From Anadara kagoshimensis (lineage: Eukaryota > Mollusca > Bivalvia > Arcoida > Arcidae): a stretch of DNA of 64,000 nucleotides. Each line of letters starts with the position of its first letter. Within the stretch, counting starts at the first letter, position 1. The position numbers and the translations under genes were made by a program. Where the stretch lies: the NCBI GenBank assembly GCA_021292105.1, contig CM037860.1, forward strand, positions 10,248,698-10,312,697. Reading direction: 5' to 3'. The notes beneath the pieces are model-generated. The model was not told the origin of the DNA. It saw nothing but the letters and a program-made list of their open reading frames with translations, and ran no database searches. This document shows, piece after piece, positions 1-12,820 of the stretch.

Positions 1-2985
1 TTGTCCTCCGCTTCGCGTCGGGCAATATTCAGGACCTCGGGTGCCAACAAAATTGCTATTGCCCGCACCACCAGTCAATAATTGTATAATATTTGATAAG
101 ACGAGACATGAAGACTTCCACCAAATGCACGAAACCAAAAGCAAATTAAAACTAAAAAAAAAGTATAAAAAAAAAACTTAAAAAAACTAAAAAAAAAAAA
201 AAAAAAAATTGATCCCGGGTCCCCCCCCTCCACAAAACGCACACTCAGTTCAGCCCAGACACATCTACCACGTGATGTTCAATTTTTAGAATCATACCGA
301 GGACAATTTTTAACGCTATATCTTCCACGCTAGTTATTGTCTTAAAGGAATTTTATTTGTCAGACAAGTTCTATCTTCTAGCGACTTTTTGATTTCCTGT
401 TAACACATAATGTAAACACAATACCGGTCATTGACACGTTATAAATACTGAGGCTAAAGTATACAATAAAGCTAAGTTGCTTTCATGAAAACCGTTCTTA
501 TTATTCCTACATTAGCTGTAAATGATGTTAGTCCTTAGAGGAAGTACAAACGCATTTTCTATGCTGATAGGTGACAGTATGAGTAGCAAAACAATGGTCA
601 TAGAATAATGTTATATTAAAATACTGGATAAATAAATCACAGAAAACACTTCTGTGTGAATTGGTTATGGAATCAAATGCAAAATATTAGGGCTCAATCA
701 GAACAAATGGGAAAAAACGATTTGGCAAACTACATTAAACAATTTACGAAGCTTATTTTTCAGTCTTGTGTAAGTTTTTAGTTCTTTAATTAAAAAATAA
801 ATTTTGAATTATTTTATTATAAATGAACTTATTTACAGACTGCTAGGTCAAGAGCACTGCTATTAAAGGTCTATTTAGATTGGTGAAAGAAATAATATTG
901 GTACTATGCATATATCATCTGCCATGATCACAGCTTACTAAAATATGAATAAAACTGCGTGCATGATATACTTTGCGTTAATATTGAAGCATTTATATAC
1001 TGAAACATTTATTTGATTTAAGTCTAGGGAACCGCATAACAAGATACAATCATATCCATCCTTGAACATTCTATTTGTAATAATTATTATGAATAAAATT
1101 TTAATGATTTGAAATTCATAAATTCACGGGAAAAAGTAATTGTCACTCAATAGAACGTTACGTTGTACAATGAATTAGAACAGCATATTCAAAGTTCTGC
1201 ATGGAGATTTGTAATATCAAATTCGCAAAACGCCAAAAATATGGATTGACACTATAGTTATTGTCAACCCTCAAAGTCACTGTCATAGTGTGTTGAAGTC
1301 TACGGTCTAACTGTACTGTAAAAGATAACAACTCATTTCAAAAAGAAAATTAATAGAATAATATAGGAAGATAACTGAAGGTTCAGACGAGATCAAAACA
1401 ATCCACAATGTCATACTTCACTACCAGATTGATTCTAAAATTTTATATAAAGGCAATCTAATTACAAGAAAAATATTATTGATTATCCTGGCAGCGGTGC
1501 TTGTATATATTCACAGTATGTTAGACCGAGCTAGGATCGCTAGCGTCAATGTTGACACCTTTACATTGATATTGGAGCTAACTGCTTAATTGGAGCAGAC
1601 AGAATTCCATCAAGTGGTAAAGGTTTTATATGCAATTCTGAAAGTACTTAATAAAAGAACAACGAACTTGCGTTATAATGACCATCAATTATTTTGCCAT
1701 CTCGCTTCAAACTACAGTTTGTTTCAAAAATAAATTTTATGTTTTTCTTTTAAGTCACTCTCGATTGACAAAGTGTTTTAAAACGCCAAAATATCACTCG
1801 TTATGACGTTATTTCGTTACTTTATTTAAAAACAGTTAGAATTGTATTGTAATTAAACCCAACGTGATTGCCTTGTTCAAACGTGCTATTTTTCATTTTA
1901 AAAACTTTTTTCGACCAAACGTAATAACATAAGCTAACATAATCTATTAATATACAGAAAGTGAATTTTTTTAATCATGATCATAGTAGCAGACCCTTTT
2001 ATCAAATTACGAAAAAAAATCTATCATGATAAAGGCAGAGAATACTGGTGATTGTTCTACAAATCACCGCGCACCAACAAAACGAAAGAGAGAAAATTAT
2101 GAAAAAAAATTATGTTTGAAATATTGAAACTGTTAGTTACCAAGTAATAAAAGATGTACATAATTATGAGCGCGTAATATTTCCAATACTAATAACGTAG
2201 AGAGATATAACCATGTTGCTGGGAGAAACATACATATTGTCTCTTACATAATTTGTTTCATTATGCTATTACGAAAAAAAACCTATAAAACCTCTATTAT
2301 CGACTAATGCAGATAAAAAAGAGATTTATAGGAAATAACTTGTTTTTGATTTTAAGCCAAAACATATTTAACATAATTACAGTATATTAGTTTTCTAGTA
2401 AAATGTTATGAATAATGTCATTTTGTAGTGTAGTTGAAAAAATAACATTATTTATACACAATATGTTTTTCTTTGTTAATTTTGTACAAAAGAAATTTTA
2501 CACATTAATTAACGATTGTTAGTTGTTTGTAACCTTACATGTAGGTACTGACGACGAGTGCATGCAGGTTGTATGTTGAAGACCCAAACGCGATTGACTT
2601 ATATGCCGAATAATATTATTACTAAACGCAAACTTTGTATAATTATGGGCCGACAATAAACATAAAGCTTAGTCAAATTATTAAGCACAGATATAAATGA
2701 TAATAAGATGGATTAATTTTGACACCATCTTGCTCGTTCTCTCTACTGCGCGACCGTGTGTCTTAAAGCGTGCGCTTACAGATCACATTGTTTCTCAAAC
2801 CTTCAGACAAAACCAAATGTGAATCTTTTTGTCAATCCCATTGCAACAGGTCAGTATTTTGTCTATTCATTCTGGTTCCTTCTGCCATCACTGAGCTGAC
2901 TGCTTCCATATAAAAGAATCTTGATTTGGGAATAAAATTTCTCTTTTCTAAAAATTTCCCCGCTCCAATTTCTGCTTTTCCATAG
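1..2985. other. AT-rich spacer, no gene seen
   Basis: The first 130 bp (ttgtcctccgcttcgcgtcg...) are richer in G+C than what follows and look like the cut end of a repeat. An A-rich tract runs about 150-210, followed by a short C-run. No open frame or structured repeat was recognised from 240 to 2985. Confidence 0.4.
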
Positions 2986-2987
2986 TA

Positions 2988-3161
2988 CAGTCGAGCCTGT
3001 CTTAAGGACCACCTCTTTATAAGAGACTTTTGCTTTTCAAGATCAATAGAATCTTATCCCAATTGCTCTTTATTCATGTTATTTGAAACTCTTTACAAAT
3101 GTCCTGGCATAAAGGCGAATCAACTGAATCTTTGGGTACCCCTTTTTGACAGGTTTGACTG
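2988..3161. mobile_element. MITE family 1, copy 1 (TA-flanked, CAGTC ends)
   Basis: 174 bp bounded by CAGTCGAGCCTGTC on the left and the inverted GACAGGTTTGACTG on the right, with TA on both outer sides. TA target duplication and short inverted repeats are typical of Tc1/mariner-derived non-autonomous elements. A second copy is at 33800-33975. Confidence 0.72.
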
Positions 3162-3164
3162 TAT

Positions 3165-4458
3165 ACTCAAGCCGAAACAATAGATTAAACACATTTATAC
3201 CCCAATGTGAATGTCAAGATTACATATGACGATCCTACATTACAAATTGTGTTTATTTTTTAGGCTATCTCCGTATACATGTGTTACGTCGAAATAACTT
3301 AAAGCAGGAGCCCAAAGTCTTTTATAATCACAAACTTAAAATTGAAAAGCTTTATTTGTTATTCATAATACGATTACATTCATTTTGATTAAATCAATAT
3401 CATTTATTTTTTACGAGTTAAGATTTGTCATGGAAACGTGATTACAAAATAAAATTAACACAATCGTTTCCACATTTAATTGATAGGAAGAAATTCACAA
3501 TATAGAACACAACCACTCCTTCATTTAACTAAAGTGAAGGAAATGGCGGAATAAATTATTAATTGATTGGAGGGAAACAACAGAATTAAATAAATATTAC
3601 GTCTTCACTACCATGATACATGCATATAATATAATTAATTGTTGAGGCCAAGGTGCTTTGATCCGTCTTTTATATAGCGAACAAATTTCCGAAAACCAAT
3701 TCACCTTAGAGCACTTATTCTACAAGTTCATACTAGTAAAACGGCTTTGATTTAATCTTGCACAGTCAATTCAACTAAGGATTGAACAGAAAACTAGGTT
3801 TTTAAAATGTATTTAAATTAAGTTTGAATAAAAGATGAAGTTACCCTAGAAGACAAACAATCTGTTACATTTGGGAAATCAAATGTCTTAAAATAATTGT
3901 CTATTACTACAGGAGATTGTGTGTAAGTTTGCTTTAAAAAATGAACACCATACATAAACCGTAACTGATCAGCAAAAAAATCTAAAATCGTATCAATGCG
4001 TAAGTAAAGTATCTAAGTATCTGTACGATTTACAATAGATTTACAATATGTGGTCATATGGTCATTTACTCATTGAATTTAAAGATAGTTTCACATTTCA
4101 ATTCTATATGTATATAAGCATCACACAATGGTATGGTTAGGGTCGCGGCAGGTAAACGTAAGTTCTGGATACCAACTTAACAATAATTTCCAAAATTCGT
4201 TCAAAGTTGAGAGTTTATTAATATTGCTATTGCCAACTTTTATGCAGGATTAAACCTGCTTTAGATTAAACAATAATTTATTTAATTCATAAATACATAA
4301 ATAAATAGATAACATACAAATGTAGAAAATAGGATTCGGGAACAAGCTAGGTGCTTATTTTAACCCATCTCAAAATCTCAGCTTATAATATATTGGTCCC
4401 CAATAAATACTGCATGGTAGAGCAGCTGTTTTCCACTCTTTTAAATTCCATCAATCAA
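3165..4458. other. AT-rich spacer, no gene seen
   Basis: No gene, RNA or clear repeat recognised on either strand. Confidence 0.35.
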
Positions 4459-5136
4459 AAACAAACATACTTATACTTGTCCGAGTCACAGTCCAGAAGC
4501 AAAGTAAAATCTTTGAAACTGTCAAGTTAGGTTAGACACGTGAACTTCCACTAGAGAAGTGAGGTCGGGTGCTCCGGAAGGGTAAGTACCTTCTGTTTAA
4601 CTAGCTACACCCGCCATGTGTGTAATCAAAAGTTTGTGAAAGGAGCAGGGAACTATAGAACGTCAAATATATCCAGGGCAATCCTGGACACAGAGACATC
4701 AATTATATTAACAATACTGTGATGACGACCATAAAACTTTTTTAGGGCCAATTTATTTGCAAGCAGCCTGTGTCGTTGTACAAAGTCCCTGTCTGTCGTG
4801 GGAACAAGCTCCACCATAGCGTATTAATTGGGAAACAAATACACCATAAGCAGGAGAAGCAGGTATATTGCTGCATAGAAAAGGAAAATTGACAATAGAA
4901 AAATTGAAGCCATCACATAAAGTTTCAAATGTAGCCTTTCGTGGGCGTCATAATTCAGGTATAAGTCTAAATATGAAGTAGAACTTGAGGAATTTGTCGT
5001 GACATATAATAATAGGATATATTACATTCACGTAGTCTCCAAATTTAGGATTGTTAAGAGACAGAACGTCATCTATATAACTGTATGTTGAGTTGAATGA
5101 TTTGGCAAGAGTCTTCTCTCCAGATTTAACAAGGTT
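4459..5136 (-). mobile_element. YIDD-type retroelement fragment, copy 1 (3' end plus RT remnant)
   Basis: Starts (element 3' end) with the shared tail AATCAAAAACAAACATACTT and runs into the same decayed reverse-transcriptase coding as 15993-17140: the minus strand encodes versions of the YIDDVLSLNN region near 5060-5080 and the SxVNFxF/SNIPASPAY region. Many stops and indels; a dead copy. Confidence 0.65.
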
Positions 5137-5689
5137 AAATGTAGGCTCAATACATTGAATATTTGTTATATTATACCGAATCTGCCATCAAAAAAATTAT
5201 TTATTAAACTAAATCTTTAAAATAAAAATAATAATATTTAATACGTAAACAATGTTAACGTGTATATTTCAACATGAAAACATTCTACTTTTCTTGATAC
5301 TCAATATCTTCATAAGTGCAGTTATTATCAAGTTGTAATAATATTGATATACAAATACTAATAATGTTTTATGTTGGCCGTCTTAAATATCAACTGAATA
5401 CCAATGGAATGAAATCGTTGGCTCATTTGTGCCTCTCCTGATATTCTTTAAGCTGACAGCATTCTGTGAATTAGAACTGAGGCAATTGTTTGTAACCACT
5501 ACCTTGTTTGCAAGTTGTTGATTTCTCCTTTCTTCCATGTGGTTTTCGGTAATAACTTGTTATAAACGTTCAATCTGCTGACAAACACAAAATATCACCT
5601 ATATCATCAGAAAAATCAAAATTGGTCTCACCAATGCCAGAGTTTCTATTTTAGACACATTAGAATCATGTTGATGATCAACTGATTTA

Positions 5690-6235
5690 CTAATTGTTTC
5701 CGATATTTGTCGTGTTTTGTTCTGACGTAGTGTCCCTATGGTAACTCTTTACGGAAATTACATTTCTATGTTCCGAAATGGTTATTTTTTGACGTTCTAA
5801 AACCCAGCATACCTTAATCCAGTTATGATGGTGGCTTGACTGCAAAGGAATGTGTAGATATGGAAGAGCTGAGCACGTTTTGAAATGGTTGCCATCATGC
5901 TTTCAAATTTGTGCCTTCCAAGAATTCTGTTTTTAAACCATTGCTTTATGTCATCTATAATGGTTCACAGGATGTTTGGGACAGAGTATCACATTTTGGA
6001 TTTCCATTAAACAGGCATTTAAAGTAAATGCTGATGAGATGAAGATCAGTCTGTGTTTCATATTTTCTAACTCTTTATCGTGGCTTTTGGTTGATATAAA
6101 ATCTTGATGGTTTTTAGAAATTTCAGTTCTCAGCTGGCAAGCATATCTCATACCCGTATGATCAATTTTCACGGTAAACATTGAAGGCGTCAAGTTGCTC
6201 AATTTTCCTCTACCTGTTTTAACAAAGCGTACATA
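5690..6235 (-). pseudogene. Decayed DUF3504/Crypton-type tyrosine recombinase remnant
   Basis: One minus-strand frame reads GRGKLSNLTPSMFTVKID, then HTGMRYACQLRTEISKNHQ and KSHDKE, matching the 'G-x-RY...DE-x-TKNH-x-GD' part of DUF3504 proteins. Other frames give NPKCDTLSQ, YAGF and finally ITISEHRNVISVKSYHRDT, equivalent to the 'SGHRNxxSIxSY' C-terminus with the catalytic Tyr. At least three frame changes separate these pieces, and the His-x-x-Arg motif is degraded. DUF3504 derives from Crypton transposon recombinases. Certainly dead; family assignment is by remembered motifs only. Confidence 0.55.
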
Positions 6236-6496
6236 ACATAAAATACATCTTTTAACAGACGAACAGTTGTGTTAACATTGAAACGTAAGAATTGTTAGAA
6301 GTTTCTTGATGTCAGCTCGTTCTACTGTATTCTTGTGATAAACTTTGCGTTTTCCTTTTTTGTAAGATTATTCTACATATATCATATGGCGATTTAAATT
6401 CAAGGTTATTGTTATGCTATATGAATTATATTTAGTAAATGACCTAACAGACCACTGTAAATTGCAACAAACAACGTAGGTTTATACATTTCACAT

Positions 6497-6810
6497 TTAG
6501 TCCTTGTTATTTCCGCATAGAAGAACTCGATCGTGCATTAATTTCAGATTTTGAAAAAAATGCTAAAAAGAAGTTATTAGGCAAGCATTTTTTTCAAACC
6601 ACAGCATACTTAGTTGCATTTTTTGTGTTGTGTGAATGCTGGAATTCATTTAAAAATTAGTCCTTGTTATTTCCACATAAACGAACTCAATCGTGCATCA
6701 ATTTCATTTTGAAAAAAATGTTAAAAAAGTTATTAGGCATGCATTTTTCCCGAACCACAGCATACTTAGTTGCATTTTTTGTGTTGTGTGAATGCCGGAA
6801 TTCAGTTAAA
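6497..6810. repeat. Tandem duplication, two units of about 155-160 bp
   Basis: The block 'ttagtccttgttatttcc...ttttttgtgttgtgtgaatg' appears at 6497-6656 and again at 6658-6810 with about 10% difference. The short plus-strand open frame across the second unit (6664-6909) is probably incidental. Confidence 0.8.
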
Positions 6811-7639
6811 CTAAACAACTCTTCGACAATTTACAAAGGACACTTTGATAACTGTTTCAGCCAGCAATTTCATGAACAAAAACACAAACGATTCCAAGAT
6901 TCCGATTAAACATCAAAGGAAACAACTCAATAAAAAGGCAGAAAGGAAAACAAAGTAAAGATAAATTATGAGAAACGGACCGTCTGTCCATAAAAGATAA
7001 TATGTCACAGAGCAGAACCTTAAACCAAACATTTTTCCAGATTGTTATGATTTGCTCTTGATTAAACTAATATTTCCTTTCTAATGGTATCTTTATATGT
7101 CAACAAGCGCGATTTGCTCGTGCTTTTTTCAATACTGATGAAAATTTTTGGTATTGTTCCCTAAAGTTTACAGGATTTCTGATGAAATTTTCAAATCTAT
7201 AACATGCCGATCTTTTTCTCAAACTTGCAACATTGTCCATAACAATTCCTCATGGCTCATATAGGAAACCTATCAAAATAACTATATACGAAGACCTGTG
7301 CAATCTTCAAACATAAACGTAGTAGATCTAGACTTTTTTCGCTACTGACTGATAACGCTGAAAAGAATCAATGACAGGCTTAACAAAAAACGGCTCTAGG
7401 AAGTTGGGTGGGCACTACTACTTCTTTGTATCAGGTGGACTTTTTCACAGAAAGCCTTAGCTAGATTCCTTGGGTAGTACATCTTTGCAGAATTTTATCA
7501 GCAGCACATTTTTTCTAATAATCAAAAACAAACATACTAATGTCATCTATCATAGTATGCATAAAATAAAAGATACTACTGGTTCTATAAGTTATTAAGA
7601 CTTATACCTCAACTATGACGCCAACAAAAGTATACATTT

Positions 7640-8081
7640 GTATGGCAAACGTGATGGCTTCAATTTTGTTAATTTATTGTCACCTTTACTTTTTTAAGCA
7701 GCAATACACCTGCTTTTCCTGCTTATGTTGTATTTGTTTAACAATTAATACGTTTTAGCAGCCAGCTGCTTATGAATAAATTGCAATCCTGGCCTTATTA
7801 AGGCCCTAATCAAGTTTATGGTCGTCATCAAAATAGTGTTGATATATATTACGTCTATGTATCCAAAATTACCCTGGATATATTTGACGTCCCACAATTC
7901 CCAATTTTGATTAAACACATAGCGGGTGTATCTAATTAAACAGGAAGTACTTATCCTTCCCGAGCACCCGTCTCGCTTCCATGTTGAAAGTCCATGTGTT
8001 AAAACTGATTTGCCAGCTTAAAAACCTTTACTTTTCGTTGAGATTGTGATTTAAACATGGATGATTGTATGTATGTTTTTA
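7640..8081 (+). mobile_element. Retroelement tail copy 2 (5'-truncated)
   Basis: Reads in the element sense 'ggccttattaaggccc...ccctggatatatttgacgtc...gagcacccg' and ends '...tatgtatgttttt', the shared 3' end. A detached minus-sense scrap of the tail (aatcaaaaacaaacatacta) lies at 7519-7540. Confidence 0.7.
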
Positions 8082-8476
8082 TTGTATTATGTGGTATTCT
8101 TGGTTGCATTCACTGTTGCCAAGTTACATGCATTTCAATAAAAAAAATTGTTTTTCCTTTGACTGTAACTTTCTATATTTCTACTTTTAATTTGAAATTT
8201 AAAATTAATTGAAGCGTCCTATGGGGTCTTATATCCACCAACTTGAAATTTATTCCAAAGAGAAATACAATTGTCGTTTATTTCGCATGAAACTTGTTAT
8301 AGAGTGAATTGATACGTATCCAAAGTTAATAGTCAAGCCCATTTTCTAGAGATCTATTTGTCATTCAATAATGCTATATCTCTTCTAGATGTCTTATCGA
8401 TTTTAGATAAAGAAACAATTCACCGACTTGCTAATTTGGCGATCATGGTCTTTCTATATAGAGTAATGATATAAAA

Positions 8477-8828
8477 TACGAATACACATCACATCAAGAT
8501 ATGGAAGGTCTTACAATCTCAACCTCAGAATACAATCAATAGAAATGCCGCTTTCATTCTAACTATCCAATCAAATTAATTGTTACTTAAGACTAAAAAT
8601 TGTGACAACATAAACCATTTGGCCTGCCATTAAAAATAAAAAACATTGCCCATTTCAAAAATATAAATTTCGAAAACACATCACATCAAGATATGGAAGG
8701 TCTACCAATCTCAACCTCAAAATACAATCAATAGAAATGCCGCTTTCATTCTAACTATCCAATCAAATTAATTGTTACTAAAGACTTAAACTTTTGACAA
8801 CATAAACCATTTTGCCTGCCATTAAAAT
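8477..8828. repeat. Tandem duplication, two units of about 160 bp
   Basis: 'acatcacatcaagatatggaaggtc' followed by 'aatgccgctttcattctaac' and ending 'cctgccattaaaa' occurs at 8477-8636 and 8670-8828, separated by about 30 bp. No coding potential. Confidence 0.8.
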
Positions 8829-8829
8829 G

Positions 8830-10336
8830 TAAGAAGTTGTTAATTTCACCATTATTAAAACAAAACGTTCTTCCAAGTATTACCCATACTACTAGATTTC
8901 TGGAAAATATTATACCATCTGTTATTTTAGAGAATAAGAGATTTTAAAATATAAATAGCTATGGTGAATTTTTTTTAACAGAACTACAACCATGACCGTG
9001 GTCAATTCCATCAGTGATCCTTTAAAACTAGAATTTCACAATCGGTGATTTTATAAGCTATGATATTTCCATCTATTGTGTCTTTTAAAACACTCCCTTG
9101 ACTTACGTATCTTTATATAAAGGCTCATCCATCGTATTCGTACATGCATTCATTTAGGCTTTTTAAAAATTTGCGACTGTTGTCGAAAAACGGTAAAATA
9201 TATAGTTGCACAACGCCATTTTTGTTTTAACTGTGATTTCATTTGGAAACAATGTCGTTATTTTGGCTATAATAAGTTCACATAGGTTAATGTCTTAGTG
9301 CTTTACAAACTAAGCGTCAATGTAAGTTTTTTGTTAGCACTGTACCGTTTGCCGTACATTCGACTTTGCAATTCATAAAACTGATTGAGAATATAAAAAC
9401 TTCGTTAGTTTACATAAAAAATAAAAATATGGATTATAAAAAACTTTTACAAAATAAAATTCTTGGAAATTATTCCACTGTAAAATGCAAAATAATTTAC
9501 TATGATAAATTGATCGTCTAGAAAAAGACTATGTCTGTATCTGTATTTGCGATTGTTACCGTGGAAACATGAATTAAATATGTCAGATAGTTAAATATCT
9601 CATGAAGCTAAATTCTGTTAAATGACATTTTCAGTTAAATGCAAATAATAAAAATGAATTATTTGTTAACTGTTTTAAAATAACTATAATGTTTATCAGA
9701 CACTCGGTGGGATCAATGAAAACTGCAATAAATGAATTATACGTAACATGTGATGATATAACTACTTTATGACCAAGGTTTCATTCAATCATGGTTGTGC
9801 TGATAATTTCCGTGAAATATTTATCAATTGAAAATTTAATTGAACCGTTTGATTTACTTTTTATGAGTACGATAACTATTAAACACAATTAAAGGCAAGT
9901 ATCTATCTTTCTATGAGTCCTAAATATGTGTTTATGTTTTTAGCGTTTTAGATCATTTTTCTAGAATAACAAGGAAGATAGCAGATAGCTGAAATTTGGC
10001 AACTCTTTAAAATCCTATTAAACATTATTTAAACAGTCTTCAAATTTACTACTTGACATAACTCTTTGTTAAAATTTATTAACACTGACAAGTTTAGGGT
10101 GCTTATATATGTGGCAGTGGTTAGGACTCCACTATCACCAAAACTATCTATTTCAAGTGTCTTATGTAATAGGACATCTCACCACTTGCTTAAAAAACGA
10201 TGCTTTTTTAACCGGGTTTCCTCCCAAACTTTGTTTCTGTGCGCGCAAATTCCAGCATATGAGCTACTATTTATTTAGCCTATTTCGGGGAACGCAAGAT
10301 CGCAAAATATTTTATGAATTTCAATATGACATGTAC
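8830..10336. other. AT-rich spacer, no gene seen
   Basis: No gene or recognised element. Open frames near 10066-10363 run into the left arm of the MITE at 10337 and are not genes. Confidence 0.35.
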
Positions 10337-10903
10337 AAATCAATTATTCTTTTACTTACATGAGCCGAGTCTTACTAAAAATTCCTGTTTCGGCTCCATC
10401 CTTGCTTCATATATCATTTAATGCGACAAAATATAACCTGGGTGGGTGTTTACAATGGTAATTTGTTTTACAAAATGGCGGGGTTTTTATGTTACGTAGT
10501 CATGACGAAAGAGTTGACTATTTACGTAGGTTAGTGCAGTTCAAGAACGGATTGATTTTTGCGTAACTGGGATGACCAAAATTGATTAAATAAAGTAATA
10601 AAGTCAACTACCTTTCTGCATTTTCAAATTTTTTTAAAACTGACATAAATTCAAACTTTTAAACTCATCTCGACCTTTCAGCTTCCCTTCATTGTACCCC
10701 TTGCGCACCTACGTAAAGAATAAATTCTTCCGTCATCATTACGTCACACGAAAGACACCGCCATTTTGTCAAAATTTTTACCATTGTAAACACCCACCCA
10801 AAATACGTTTTGGTGTATTTAAGGAGTTAAAATGTATGGACTAGATCGAAATTAGGATTGTTAGCTACGACTCGGCTCAAGTAAGTAAATGATTAATTGA
10901 TTT
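10337..10903. mobile_element. MITE family 2: 567-bp element with compound inverted repeats
   Basis: Outer arms: AAATCAATTATTCTTTTACT on the left matches the reverse complement of the right end, continuing into TGAGCCGAGTC on both sides (about 35 bp, few mismatches). An inner inverted pair, GGGTGGGTGTTTACAATGGT near 10439 and its complement near 10775-10800, extends the stem. No transposase coding inside. Confidence 0.72.
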
Positions 10904-10904
10904 T

Positions 10905-12127
10905 TAACTGTGTTATTCAAATCTTTGAAATATTTGCGTTGTTCTTTTTCTCTCCAGCAGAGTAAACGGACTGTAGATAAAATATGTTGCAATAACTCCA
11001 GTTAATTAGTTCCGCGTAAAAATGATATAATTCATATTTAAGTTGCATCAAACTATGAAAAAATGGAATTGAAAATTAAACTAAGGCCAGATGTTGTGTA
11101 ACTGACTTGTCTGACTGTGTGTTCTGTAATTAAACAGAATACCATGCCGGGGACATTGATGTTTGTAAACGAATGGATAAACACAACACTATTAGAGTGT
11201 TTACACTCTGGTCACGTTATTCAGATACTTTAGTTATATTTTCCATTAATATCAATCGTCCTTGGACCATCCTGAAATGACAACAGTGCACATGGACTGA
11301 TTTCAGATGATTTTTATTATCATAGAATACATGTATTCACCTTCTAAGTGGATGTTTTGGACCTACAACGATTTGTGTATTCTTCTTTCTCAGACGTCAA
11401 CCATATCACTTGTGTAATTGTCTTTTTAATTATCATGCATAAAACACTCTAAATTGTGCAAAAAAGTTGATAGTCTATGAAAAATAACTATAATGGTAAA
11501 CAAAGGACTATGCTCAGGGAAATAAGAAAGATGAGGCATATATTGCAACAGCAGACCATACAAGGTTTATTACTCCTCCTACCTTAATGCACTTAGCCCA
11601 CTTTTATTTCTGACTGCCTGTAACTTTGCAGTATAGGTGTTCGTTTCAGTTCTCAAATTGAGCCTCTGTGACAACCTTTATCGGTTCACCATCAAATTTC
11701 AAACAATCACTGGGGTCACATCTAGGTGTAAGGAGGGTGTAATAATGTACATAATGCAAATAAATTATCTGCTACCTAGTAATATAATGACTGTCTGGGT
11801 GAGAAAAGTGGTGTTTAAATGCTGATTATAGAAGCATCGTTTTACATAACCTAAAGTGACAAACTATCAGTTAAATTATATAAATGTCATTAATTACCAA
11901 GTGCATTGCAGTTTTATTAAAATATTTATTTTAAATGGCAACTCAAAATAGCGTAGTTGCCAGTTGATTTCTACAACTTGATCATTAGAACTGAGACAAC
12001 CATTGCAAAGTTGCGTCAAGGATGTCAAAAGTTAATAAGACAGTATCAAACATGTGTAAATGTGTTTTTAATTAGGGGTGGGTTTGTGTTACCGATTAAC
12101 TAAAGAAATTATTTTCATTTAAGGTCT
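10905..12127. other. AT-rich spacer, no gene seen
   Basis: No gene or recognised element. The small open frame at 11637-11825 has no family features. Confidence 0.35.
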
Positions 12128-12476
12128 AATCAAAAACAAGCATACTAATCCATGTCCGAATAACAATCCAGAAGCAAAGTAAAAACTTTGGTACTGACAA
12201 GTTAGGTTAGACTCGTGAACTTCCACCAGGAAAGTGAGGCCGGGTGCTCCGGAAGGGTAAGCACCTCCTGTTTAGCTAGCTACACCCGCCACGTGTGTAA
12301 TCAAAATTGTGTGAAAGGAAAATGGAACTATGAGACGTCAAATATATCCAGGGCAATCCTGGACACAGAAACATTAAACTTATCAACAATAGTGTGATGA
12401 CGGCCAGTAAACTTTTTGAGGGCCTTGATAAGCCTAGGCTTGCAATATTCCTGAGTCAACAATTTATTTGCAAGCA
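12128..12476 (-). mobile_element. Retroelement tail copy 3 (5'-truncated)
   Basis: Starts AATCAAAAACAAGCATACTA and runs through 'gtgaggccgggtgctccgg', 'tagctagctacacccgccacg' and 'atatccagggcaatcctgg' to 'caacaatttatttgcaagc', then leaves the family. One of the least diverged copies. Confidence 0.8.
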
Positions 12477-12736
12477 AATGACTAAATAAATAAGGACCAA
12501 TGTAAGATTTGAGATAACAATCCAGGAACTGAAAAATATATAATTCATCTGTATTTTGTTCTCGTTCTCTTTTTGTTTCAAATGATGTAATGAAGAAATC
12601 TGTTGTTCATGAAATCAAAATTCAACTTAAACTAAAACAATTGCGAGAGAAGTACGAAGATATGATATGAAAGGATATGTTAAATTATGTTTTTGATGTG
12701 GATCTTAACTTTTTTGTTGATTATATGTTTATTACA

Positions 12737-12744
12737 CAGAGATC

Positions 12745-12804
<60 letters not shown>

Positions 12805-12820
12805 CGAGAGAGAGAGAAGG
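12737..12820. repeat. (GA)n microsatellite
   Basis: About 84 bp of GA repeats with a few interruptions (gagcgag). Confidence 0.95.
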
